DNA of 64,000 nucleotides, taken from NCBI GenBank assembly GCA_039105265.1, contig JAPFFF010000027.1, positions 1,488,001 through 1,552,000 of the forward strand. The letters are read 5' to 3'. The notes beneath the pieces are model-generated. The model did no database searches. It had not been told where the DNA came from and was given only the letters and a program-made list of their open reading frames with translations. The translations under genes were made by a program, and so were the position numbers. This DNA comes from Tritrichomonas musculus. Its lineage: Eukaryota; Parabasalia; Tritrichomonadida; Tritrichomonadidae. This document shows, in pieces, positions 22,294-29,917 of the stretch. Position 1 is the first letter of the stretch. Every line of letters starts with the position of its first letter.

Positions 22294-23901
22294 TAGGGTG
22301 GCCATAAAATTCGTGAATTTGATATAACGCATTCAATTTTCAAGATATTATTAATTAAATCAAATAAATATTTAAGCAATCATGTTATTCATCTATTGAT
22401 ATTTATTAAACATTACCAAATTAATTTTATAAAAATATTCATTGAGATTAAAATGATGGGTACCAAATTTTTTAATAATTTAATATAACTGCTTGAATAA
22501 TTATATTAAAAAGAATTAAATATTATGGATATATTATATTTATATTGTAATCTTAAATAAACTTTATATATTAGAATTTACTTTATTTTATACGAATTTA
22601 TTTAATATTTAAATTTTTGCCAATTTTGGTGATGTGAAAACAATCAATAATAAAATAATAATAAAATTAAATAATAAGGATCAAAAATATTTATTAATGT
22701 ATATAATCACCACCATTATCTATTACCATTCTTAGCCTTCGAATCCAATCATCGTACACAGAAGACCAAATAGATTTATCGATATTTCCAATTATTTCAA
22801 TCACTTTTGAAACAAGACCTTCACGTGAAGTGAAATGAAGACCTTTTAATTGTTCTTTAACATATCCATAGAGGAAAAAGTCGTTCGGACTTACATCCGG
22901 AGAATAAGCAGGTTGTGGAAGGCGTAACATATTTAATGAATGCATTTTTTTAATTGTCATTTGAGCATTGTGTGGACGAGCATTGTCCATGTGTAATCTA
23001 ATTTTAATGCTTTTTGAAACACCTTTCATATTTTGGATTTTGGATTTTAACTGCGGTAATATAATTGATGAAAGGTAATTTGCAGTAAAACTTGTTTTTA
23101 ATGGTAAATCATCCACTAATACAGGACCAGCTTTGGAAAAAGATGTAAAAATCATGATTTTTGGATCAAAATTTGAATGTTTTGTTGCGTCTGGCCTTTT
23201 TCCATCCCGCGTCCAAATGCAACCTTCTGCGTACCATAAAAAGAACCATGATTCATCGCATGTTACAACTTTTTTTAATTGATCATCTGACAATGATTCT
23301 AATATTGAGAGAAGTTCTTTTGATTGCTCTCATCTATTCAATTTTTGGCTTTCATTCAAATCATGTGGCACCCATCGAAAATGCAATTTTTTATAATGAA
23401 ATTCTTCAATTAAAAACTTTTTAACTGTTTCTCTACTGATGTTAAACATTAATGCAATGTATCTAGCCGATGATGATGGAAAACTATCAATAAATCGTTT
23501 AATATGATTTCTTATTTCTTGTGATATAGGTCTTCCAACCCTAGGTAAATCATTTAAGTTTTTTCGTCCCTGCTCAAACTCTTTATACCATTTGTATATC
23601 ATGGGCAATGAAGAACAATCTTGTCTATAAGCATCAGTCATTTCGGTCAAAGTTTCTTGAGGAGATAATCTCCTGAGCCAGCAAAAGTGGATAACTCCAC
23701 GAAATTCTACATTCATTTTTTAAAAAATTTAACGTACTTTTTTTAACGTCTATTTTTCTTTTAGATTTATTGTATTATTTAATAATTAAAATCATAATAA
23801 TTATTCAATAGATGATGGAGTTGATATTAATATTAATTAAATTGACCTATCATTAAAACTCACTGAATTATAAAAAATTCACGAACTTTATGGGCACCCT
23901 A
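22294..23901 (-). mobile_element. Mariner transposon B (full length, one transposase stop)
   Basis: A 1,608-bp element with about 28-bp terminal inverted repeats. The left end is TAGGGTGGCCATAAAATTCG. The right end read inward is TAGGGTGCCCATAAAGTTCG. TA flanks both sides (22292-22293 and 23902-23903). It is longer than a typical 1.3-kb mariner because both untranslated regions are long (about 400 bp between the left end and the transposase stop codon). Its single transposase gene is on the minus strand. Arm similarity and the near-open gene suggest a younger insertion than transposon A. Confidence 0.85.
22694..23716 (-). pseudogene. Mariner transposase (DD34D) with one internal TGA
   Basis: From the ATG at 23716 the frame runs through 340 codons to the end, the normal mariner length, interrupted once by TGA (QKLNR-stop-EQSKELLS) with no frame change. 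The N-terminal half has the paired helix-turn-helix DNA-binding domain, including RPISQEIRNHIKRF and SARYIALMFNISRETVKKFL. The mariner WVPHDL linker follows. The catalytic triad is complete: VTCDESWFF, HMDNARPH and, 34 residues later, SPDVSPNDFFLYGYVKEQLKG. All three Asp residues and the 34-residue spacing are present. Apart from the stop the gene looks intact. Rare readthrough could make protein, but there is no evidence for it. Confidence 0.9.
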
Positions 23902-24039
23902 TATTTCAAAAGTGTTGATCTGTAATACAATTAGAAGAATAAAATCATGAAAAAGCGACCTTTTTTTATTCGTTTTATGATGGTTTCAAAATTAAAACTT
24001 TGGATTGAATATGATTATGATGATAACAATTGACTAAGA

Positions 24040-24140
24040 TTGTTATATTGATAATCGATATCAGAATTGAAATTTTTTAAACTTGATAATTGATTATCAG
24101 TTTGTAAAACTGATATCGATAATCTCAGGAAATCGTTAAT
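24040..24140. repeat. Solo terminus related to the 16128-18856 element
   Basis: From 24049 the sequence TTGTTATATTGATAATCGAT, with the following AACTTGATAATTGATTATCAG and ACTGATATCGATAATCTC segments, parallels the left end of the 16128-18856 element (TTGTTATTTTGAGAATCGAT, then ATTATCAG and CTGATATCGAGATTATC). It looks like one end of a related element whose other end is missing. It marks the left side of the helicase-bearing segment. Confidence 0.45.
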
Positions 24141-24212
24141 TATATAGGAAATGCTATATGAATATATTGTATATTTGAATAAGATTTATGAGTATTGATA
24201 ATAGTAGATAGC

Positions 24213-24250
24213 ATAAGGGGTGTTCCGCCAAATTGCTCCACACCCCTTAT
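24213..24250. repeat. 11-bp inverted repeat at change of base composition
   Basis: ATAAGGGGTGT (24213-24223) pairs with ACACCCCTTAT (24240-24250) around a 16-bp loop. A C-rich tract follows (ACACCCCCTCCAACCCCC, 24261-24278). This is the first GC-rich sequence after the transposons and lies where the AT-rich background changes to the helicase segment. It could be an element terminus or an origin-like hairpin. No matching sequence was found on the right side. Confidence 0.45.
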
Positions 24251-24325
24251 TTGAGTTTTCTAACACCCCCTCCAACCCCCTTCCAGCAAATTTCAAACTC
24301 CATTAAAATAGCCCCAAAAATAGAA

Positions 24326-24538
24326 TGTAAACAAGCCCTCTATCATAATTATTTTAATATTTTATTTCTACGTCGCTGGCATTAGTCGTTGGCATATCCT
24401 CAAACATTTGATTTGTGTAGCAAAGTTTGACGAATTCAAACGGCGGAATCTAAGACGTCTTTATAGGAAACGTGGGGTATGTTAACATTGAATTGTAAAC
24501 AAGCCCTCTATCATAATTAATTTAATATTTTTATTTCT
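24326..24538. repeat. Pair of about 44-bp direct repeats upstream of helicase
   Basis: TGTAAACAAGCCCTCTATCA and the following AT-rich 24 bases occur at 24326-24369 and again at 24494-24538 with one substitution and one single-base insertion. The spacing of about 168 bp and near identity suggest a local duplication or a functional iteron-like site. Downstream is a 9-bp inverted pair CTGGACACA/TGTGTCCAG (24567-24575 and 24636-24644). Confidence 0.6.
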
Positions 24539-24976
24539 AGCATCTTCTAAAACTCTTATATATACTGGACACAGTCTCGTTACCTGCTAATACTCCCCAA
24601 AGTCGACTATAATAATATGTATTATTAGGGCTAATTGTGTCCAGGGTCTAAAGATATATGTTTACTTATGTCTACAATCTATTAATATATGGCAATTCAA
24701 TAACGATAACCTAAAATAAATGCTATAATAAACTATATTAATAGGCGAAATCGGCTATTTTAATATGAAATCGTTTCCAAATAATTCCTTAGTGAAGTCC
24801 ATGTATGACATTAGCATGATTGTACCTAATAAGGAAGCACTATATGGGTCCAATAATGAATCACTATTGTGTCCAATAAATGAGAGCTACTAGTGTCCAA
24901 AAATAAAGGAGACATATAAAATTAAAAATTATATTAAGAATGTAAACGATGTAATTAACATGTAAAGCAAATGATC

Positions 24977-24987
24977 TTTTTCTGCAA
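24977..24987 (+). promoter_or_regulatory. Shared leader motif TTTTTCTGCAA
   Basis: TTTTTCTGCAA ends 8 bases before the helicase ATG. Near-identical words precede the two small genes: TTTTTGTTGTAA at 26927-26938 and TTTTTGTGCAA at 27709-27719. The common position just before the ATG suggests a shared promoter or initiator, different from the host TCATTT type. Confidence 0.5.
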
Positions 24988-24995
24988 ATGAAACA

Positions 24996-26903
24996 ATGAC
25001 GCTGAGCACGATGTTGTACAATTATGTAGCCAATGAAGATGAAGACGCCGATACATACATGAGTGTGAATGACTTTAGAAAGATGTGTGAATCGAATGAA
25101 TTAGAATTAGAACATCCAGAACCAGATTGTAAAGCAAACATTATAGAGCAAACTGTTAAAGAGCAAACAGACCCAGTTTGTATTCCCGAAGGGAAATTTG
25201 CAAAGCAAAAAGCAAACATTATAGAGCAAACTGTTAAAGAACATCCAGAGCAAATAGATCCAACATATATTAGATGGCAGATGTTTGATGAGATCCCTGA
25301 GCGATTTTATACTATACAATGTGATGGATATGTTGACATGAATGGGAAACCACTAACTAATGAAGCATCGATAAAGCATCTCACTAGCGGAGAACATGTT
25401 GATATAGATGCTGAGTTAGAGATATATGATAAGTATGGCAATGTAATCGATTATATGGATTATGATGATTATTATAGTATGGACCATAGTAAGTATGATT
25501 TAAGCAAAACCACTAAGCAAATTAGAACGAAGAAGTTCATCTGTGAAGCGCCAATTGGTTCTGGTAAATCGATAGCAATCCGCAAATGGAAATCATCACA
25601 TGCAACAGAGAGGTTTATGATTATAGTTCCTACAGTGAATATTGCTGAAGAGTTCTATAACAAATTGGGACATATGAATAGAGAACTTAGCATGCGATTA
25701 TGTGTTAACGACAATGCATTTAGAGAGTTTCATAAAGCTGTACATGCTGGAGTTAATGTGATTATTACAACATACAACACTGCATCCAAATGCTTAGGTG
25801 ATCTAATTGAAGAGTACTATATGAGTAAGCAACGACTCGATTACTTCCTTGTTATAGATGAAGCACACATGTTATTACAACATATTGGATTAATTGAGAT
25901 AACCAAAGAGTTCGATAAGGTAGCATTGATAAGTGCAACAGCTAATGATATTAAACACTTCGCGTGTTTCAGAGATTACATAATCGTTAATCCGCATATT
26001 GATGAGAGATATAATAGAAACATCTATGTTAATAAATTGATATCGGATGCTGATGGACAATGTGCTGCGATAGTTGATTTGATTGATAAAAATAGAATGA
26101 ATTATGATAAGGTATTAGTTAAGATCGAGGATAAGAAAGAATGCAAGAGATTGAAGAATTGCTTGAAAGATCGATATAAGGTTGCATTATATACAGGCGA
26201 TTCCAAAGAAGTTAAGTTGAATGAAGATGGTATATTTGAAGAAGATGTTGACGTTGTTATATCTACTTCATCTATCCAGAATGGACAATCCAATAAAGAG
26301 AATGTCCTATCTATATTCGTACAAACATACATCGATACAACATCCAGTGTTGAACAGTTTCTAGGTCGAAATCGAAATAGAGATTCGGATGTATACGTGT
26401 ATGTGAGATATGGAAAGCATATGAATAAAAGAAAGTATGCTACACCTAACAATAGATATGAACGACGTTTGAATCTATTACGTGATAGTGCATGGAATGA
26501 AATGAGTAAAACAAATTGGGATGATTTATTATGTAGATTCGGTCGTGTACGATTTAGTAAATCCAATATTACTACCTCCACCGAAACAAATGAAGAAGGA
26601 GATACATTCTCCGAAACAAATGATCATGTTTGCGATTCGGGAACCAAAGATTGCACAGCAATAACAAATGAGACCTCTGTGAATGAGCAACCTTGTCCAA
26701 GACAAGTGAATGAATCTGTTAACGAAGCCTCGGAATCCAAATTTGAAGAACCTAACATAAATATAGAGTTTCCTAATAAAAGATATCTGTATGATTATTA
26801 TGGAATCGATATTAATACAATATCAGATGGATACGAAATTAAGATGAGATATGTTAAGAATAAAGGTAAGATGGGTCGATTGTATAAATTAGTGAAGAAG
26901 TGA
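24996..26903 (+). CDS. SF2 (DEAH-type) helicase of an unclassified repetitive element
   Basis: A whole-looking gene of 635 residues. The N-terminal 180 residues include two copies of ANIIEQTVKE (a DNA-level duplication near 25132 and 25206). The helicase core follows: Walker A EAPIGSGKS (about 184-192), FMIIVPTVNIAEEFYNK (motif Ia), DEAH in LVIDEAHMLL, SAT in VALISATAND, and the C-terminal lobe ending in SSVEQFLGRNRNRDSD, the QxxGRxxR-like motif VI. The layout recalls herpesvirus origin-binding-protein-like helicases of large DNA viruses and plasmids, but this is inference from motifs only. Residues about 520-580 are an acidic, Thr/Asn-rich linker, and the end is basic. The base composition is clearly less AT-rich than the surroundings. 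No capsid, polymerase or integrase gene was seen next to it. Confidence 0.8.
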   Translation: MTLSTMLYNYVANEDEDADTYMSVNDFRKMCESNELELEHPEPDCKANIIEQTVKEQTDPVCIPEGKFAKQKANIIEQTVKEHPEQIDPTYIRWQMFDEIPERFYTIQCDGYVDMNGKPLTNEASIKHLTSGEHVDIDAELEIYDKYGNVIDYMDYDDYYSMDHSKYDLSKTTKQIRTKKFICEAPIGSGKSIAIRKWKSSHATERFMIIVPTVNIAEEFYNKLGHMNRELSMRLCVNDNAFREFHKAVHAGVNVIITTYNTASKCLGDLIEEYYMSKQRLDYFLVIDEAHMLLQHIGLIEITKEFDKVALISATANDIKHFACFRDYIIVNPHIDERYNRNIYVNKLISDADGQCAAIVDLIDKNRMNYDKVLVKIEDKKECKRLKNCLKDRYKVALYTGDSKEVKLNEDGIFEEDVDVVISTSSIQNGQSNKENVLSIFVQTYIDTTSSVEQFLGRNRNRDSDVYVYVRYGKHMNKRKYATPNNRYERRLNLLRDSAWNEMSKTNWDDLLCRFGRVRFSKSNITTSTETNEEGDTFSETNDHVCDSGTKDCTAITNETSVNEQPCPRQVNESVNEASESKFEEPNINIEFPNKRYLYDYYGIDINTISDGYEIKMRYVKNKGKMGRLYKLVKK

Positions 26904-26942
26904 AACAATTAAGTGTTTCCTTTGTATTTTTGTTGTAAAGAA

Positions 26943-27185
26943 ATGACCGCATTAACAGAACTGTTTGCAATGGATGATATGAATAGATTGAAGCATGAGC
27001 TAGCTCGACTAGTAGAATCCAAAGATTATAAGACTATTAATGTATTACTTCGTCGTAATCAAAACATATGGAAGTTCGATACGAGAGAGCTTAATGAAGA
27101 GATCCCATGTGATGTGAAACACTTCACTAAAAGAAAGGGTGTAATAAAATTCGAATATCGACCTGGATGCAAAGCTACCAAGTAA
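26943..27185 (+). CDS. Small element protein 1 (80 aa), paralogue of the next small gene
   Basis: The first ATG in frame is at 26943 (an upstream open stretch starts at GTG). The product has a helical N-half (LTELFAMDDMNRLKHELARL) and a conserved second half with LLRRNQNIWKFDTRELNEEI and HFTKRKG. The same motif series (LEELYTTDDL, LFRRNPNASKFDTRSLNEDI, RFTKRNG) occurs in the gene about 800 bp downstream, so the two are paralogues. The gene starts 40 bp after the helicase stop and has the shared leader motif. Function is unknown. Its basic character and constant association with the helicase suggest a replication or DNA-binding partner, which is speculation. Confidence 0.65.
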   Translation: MTALTELFAMDDMNRLKHELARLVESKDYKTINVLLRRNQNIWKFDTRELNEEIPCDVKHFTKRKGVIKFEYRPGCKATK

Positions 27186-27660
27186 TACAACGTTATTTTT
27201 GGATCAAAAATGCGTACCTCGGAATTCCGAGGTTCGAGCTCAACTATATTGCCGAGGAACGAGACATTATATAAAGAAAGCATCATAGAACATCAAAAAA
27301 GATGTCTACCTTCGAACAAAAACCAACCCCATGATGGATGCGTAATGCATTCTCTCGAGGAACCAACATACGACTCGGGATTGCACATCAATCCCTCAAG
27401 GAAAATATCTACATCCACCACGATGCTGGTTTGGGTTGCAAATGCCCGTATTACCCATAATCCACAAGTAATAGCTTACCACATAGGTGTTTAGTTCGCT
27501 AGGGCTCTATCACAAATATGGACCGAAAATAATACGAAAAATCGGTATGGTAGCGAATCGAACTCATGCCTGCCGTTTGCATGCAAATGTCCCAAAGGGA
27601 CCCGAAGCTCGGAGACATGCTTCATGACCCAACAACTATACCAGTTAGCGCTAACATTTA
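27186..27660. other. Structured non-coding spacer with several hairpins
   Basis: A GC-richer spacer between the paralogous small genes. It holds the perfect palindrome CCTCGGAATTCCGAGG (27217-27232), a 7-bp hairpin GGGATTG/CAATCCC (27377-27395), TTTGCATGCAAA (27576-27587), the hairpin GTCCCAAAGGGAC (27589-27601), CCGAAGCTCGG (27602-27612) and GTTAGCGCTAAC (27644-27655). On the minus strand, 27655-27549 has A-box-like and B-box-like words and ends that pair at 6 of 7 positions, yet it lacks a TpsiC stem, so I do not call it a tRNA. A 94-residue ORF (27210-27494) crosses the spacer but overlaps the hairpins and looks unlike a protein. Confidence 0.5.
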
Positions 27661-27722
27661 TCAGGTTCGGATTACATATTTAATACGTGCATTGTGAATA
27701 TAGTATTGTTTTTGTGCAAGAA

Positions 27723-28166
27723 ATGTGCGAGTTTAATTACTTAGAAATGAGTTCCAGAGAAACATCTTCTACGAAGAGTAAGAATAAGAATACAACACAA
27801 ACAAGCTTAGAAGAGCTGTATACTACAGACGACTTAACATTACTTAAGAAAGCGATTGCAGAGTTAACTGCTAAGAGAGATTAGAAGACTCTTAACACCC
27901 TGTTCCGTCGCAATCCAAATGCTAGTAAGTTCGATACTAGATCCTTAAATGAAGATATACCCCAAAAGAATAAACGATTCACGAAACGTAATGGTAAGCT
28001 CTGCAATGTATCTAGAACAGTTCCACGAAAGCAGAATGAAGAAGAACAGAATGATGCATACACATATAAATCCAGGTATTATGATCCAAATTCGAATTCG
28101 TTTAAATATATAGATAAACCTATCGAACCATATGCTAGTGCTTCACGAATTCGTGCTAGATACTAA
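27723..28166 (+). pseudogene. Small element protein 2, paralogue of protein 1 (broken, about one break)
   Basis: The reading frame starts at an in-frame ATG just after the leader motif TTTTTGTGCAAG. It carries the same motif series as protein 1 (LEELYTTDDL, RRNPNASKFDTRSLNEDI, RFTKRNGK) and then a longer C-terminus with YKSRYYDPNSNSFKYIDKPI and a basic end (ASRIRARY). It is broken about once. Past the stop, TATTTTTGGAT recurs (28198-28209), matching a copy after gene 1 (27194-27205), a possible shared 3' signal. Protein 1 and protein 2 differ enough that the duplication is not recent. Confidence 0.55.
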
Positions 28167-28957
28167 ATCGACACAGAACATAGATCGTGCACACACATAT
28201 TTTTGGATAATAGTTAGCAAATCGAAAACTAATAAATAATAGTATTTATGTTAACAACGATATTAACGAATACATTAACAAATATATTAACAACATTGGA
28301 AAATATCAACTTAAACAACTTTTAACGAGTTTCGTATACGAATCCGATACTGGGAAATGCCGTTTTCGATCATCTCTAACAACGAACAGCTATATTCATC
28401 AATTATTATTAGACATTTAAATACAAAAATATCAGCATTGTAAAAATTATTTCTTGTTTAATGCAATTATATACAATCAATCTCAATATTTTAATTTTGA
28501 GATTATAAAAATAATTTACTTTTTGAAAAAATACGTTAAAATTCAATGCAATTAGATGTATGGTTATTTGAATAATTTTTAACTTTCTCCTTATTAATTG
28601 TTATTATTAATCATATATACCCATTTTATTTTGAATGTAAAAATAATTTTCCGATTGTTTTTTTATGAAAAATTCTTAAATAATAACTATAGCAACAGAA
28701 CAAAATTTCATTTGATAGAAAAAAATTGTTTTAAAAATTCAATTGAGAAATATAATCGGAATTCTTCACAAGTATAAATTTGAGAGTTTTCTCAAAAGAT
28801 TTGATTTTTTCTGAGATTTATAAATTCAAATTCACATTGATTTAGGTGAATTTACAACCTCTATTCACCAACTTTTTGATTAATTAATTTAAAATTTTCT
28901 ATAGAATTTTTTTAACAGATTAAAAAAATAAAATCGGTAAAAATTTGAGCCCAGACA
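28167..28957. other. Right flank of the helicase segment and Myb 5' region
   Basis: From 28167 to about 28400 the sequence keeps the less AT-rich character of the helicase segment (for example CGTATACGAATCCGATACTG). From about 28420 it returns to AT-rich host DNA. No terminal repeat matching the left side was found. No Inr of the TCATTT type was seen directly before the Myb gene. Confidence 0.45.
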
Positions 28958-29797
28958 ATGAATTCATCATATTTCTTAATACCACAGACAAAAAAATCGC
29001 ACCCAAAGTTTAAATTCGGAGCAGATGAAGATCTTCAATTAAAAGACCTTGTTCGAAAATATGGAGAAAATAATTGGACTCAAATAGCTCAAAATATGCC
29101 AAATAGAAACGCTAGGCAATGCAAAGAACGATGGTGCAACTATTTGTCTCCCAATATTTGCAAAAGCCCCTGGACTCAAGATGAAGATAACCTTCTTTTA
29201 GAAAAATACAAAGAAATTGGGGCTAGGTGGGTCCAAATAGCAAAATTTTTCCCACAAAGGACAGACATAAGTATAAAAAATCGCTATTTAGTACTCTCAA
29301 GACGAATTAAAAAGAAAATGCCAAAAACTAAAACTTCAAATAATCTACCAAATCAAAGTCAACAAAACCCAATCTCAGGTGTATCAGCAACTCCTCTTGT
29401 AATAAATGCTGGACATAATCAGGTCCAAAATCAAAATGTTCAAGTTAATATTGGAATGAATTCTTTTTCAACTCTTCATAATAATAATAGCATTCAGCCA
29501 AATAATAATAATACAACGAGCAATATTTTACTTCTTACACAATCATCGTCACCAAAAATTAAGTCAGAAGGGCCCATCGAATCTCAAGAAAATAAAACAC
29601 AGAAACTAAATATGAAACCAACTTCATTCAGACTTCCACCAATTCAAAATTTAACAACAGATTATTTAGCACCAGATTATTTTCCTCCGATAGCTTTGTT
29701 ACCACCAAAAAAAGCGATATTAGCTATTCAGACACGAACTGTTTTACATTACCCACCAGAGGCATCTAAAACAGCCAAAACATATGTGAATATATAA
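28958..29797 (+). CDS. R2R3 Myb-like transcription factor
   Basis: A 279-residue protein with two adjacent Myb/SANT repeats. Repeat 1 (about 18-66: FKFGADEDLQLKDLVRKYGE, NNWTQIAQNMPNRNARQCKE, RWCNYLSP) has Phe in place of the first Trp. Repeat 2 (about 69-118: PWTQDEDNLLLEKYKEIGA, RWVQIAKFFPQRTDISIKNR, YLVLSRR) keeps the Trp pattern. This two-repeat DNA-binding head followed by a long Asn/Gln/Ser-rich tail is the usual form of the many trichomonad Myb regulators, which bind YAACKG/TAACGA-type sites. The tail is low complexity and probably disordered. The nuclear role is family knowledge; its targets are unknown. Confidence 0.9.
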   Translation: MNSSYFLIPQTKKSHPKFKFGADEDLQLKDLVRKYGENNWTQIAQNMPNRNARQCKERWCNYLSPNICKSPWTQDEDNLLLEKYKEIGARWVQIAKFFPQRTDISIKNRYLVLSRRIKKKMPKTKTSNNLPNQSQQNPISGVSATPLVINAGHNQVQNQNVQVNIGMNSFSTLHNNNSIQPNNNNTTSNILLLTQSSSPKIKSEGPIESQENKTQKLNMKPTSFRLPPIQNLTTDYLAPDYFPPIALLPPKKAILAIQTRTVLHYPPEASKTAKTYVNI

Positions 29798-29902
29798 ATT
29801 TATTATTAGAAAGCATTCAAGCTATTTTATTTTTTTTTATTTTTTTAAAACTTTTTTGAGATTTAAACTTTTTAGAATTCGACCAATTTATTTCACAATT
29901 TC

Positions 29903-29908
29903 TCATTT
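29903..29908 (+). promoter_or_regulatory. Initiator (Inr) TCATTT
   Basis: TCATTT ends 9 bases before the GET4 ATG, the same arrangement as before the genes at 11724 and 51161. It matches the trichomonad initiator consensus. Confidence 0.4.
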
Positions 29909-29917
29909 GTTGAATAA

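Noticed and set aside
24996-26903. Calling the helicase a Polinton or other capsid-bearing element gene
   Set aside because: No polymerase, integrase, packaging ATPase, protease or capsid gene is visible nearby, so the element stays unclassified.
27210-27494. 94-residue plus-strand ORF in the helicase element
   Set aside because: It covers several perfect palindromes, has no leader motif like its neighbours and shows no recognisable domain.
27549-27655. Minus-strand tRNA gene
   Set aside because: A- and B-box-like words and a mostly pairing acceptor exist, but the TpsiC and anticodon stems do not form and the length (107) needs an unexplained insert. Kept only as a structured region.
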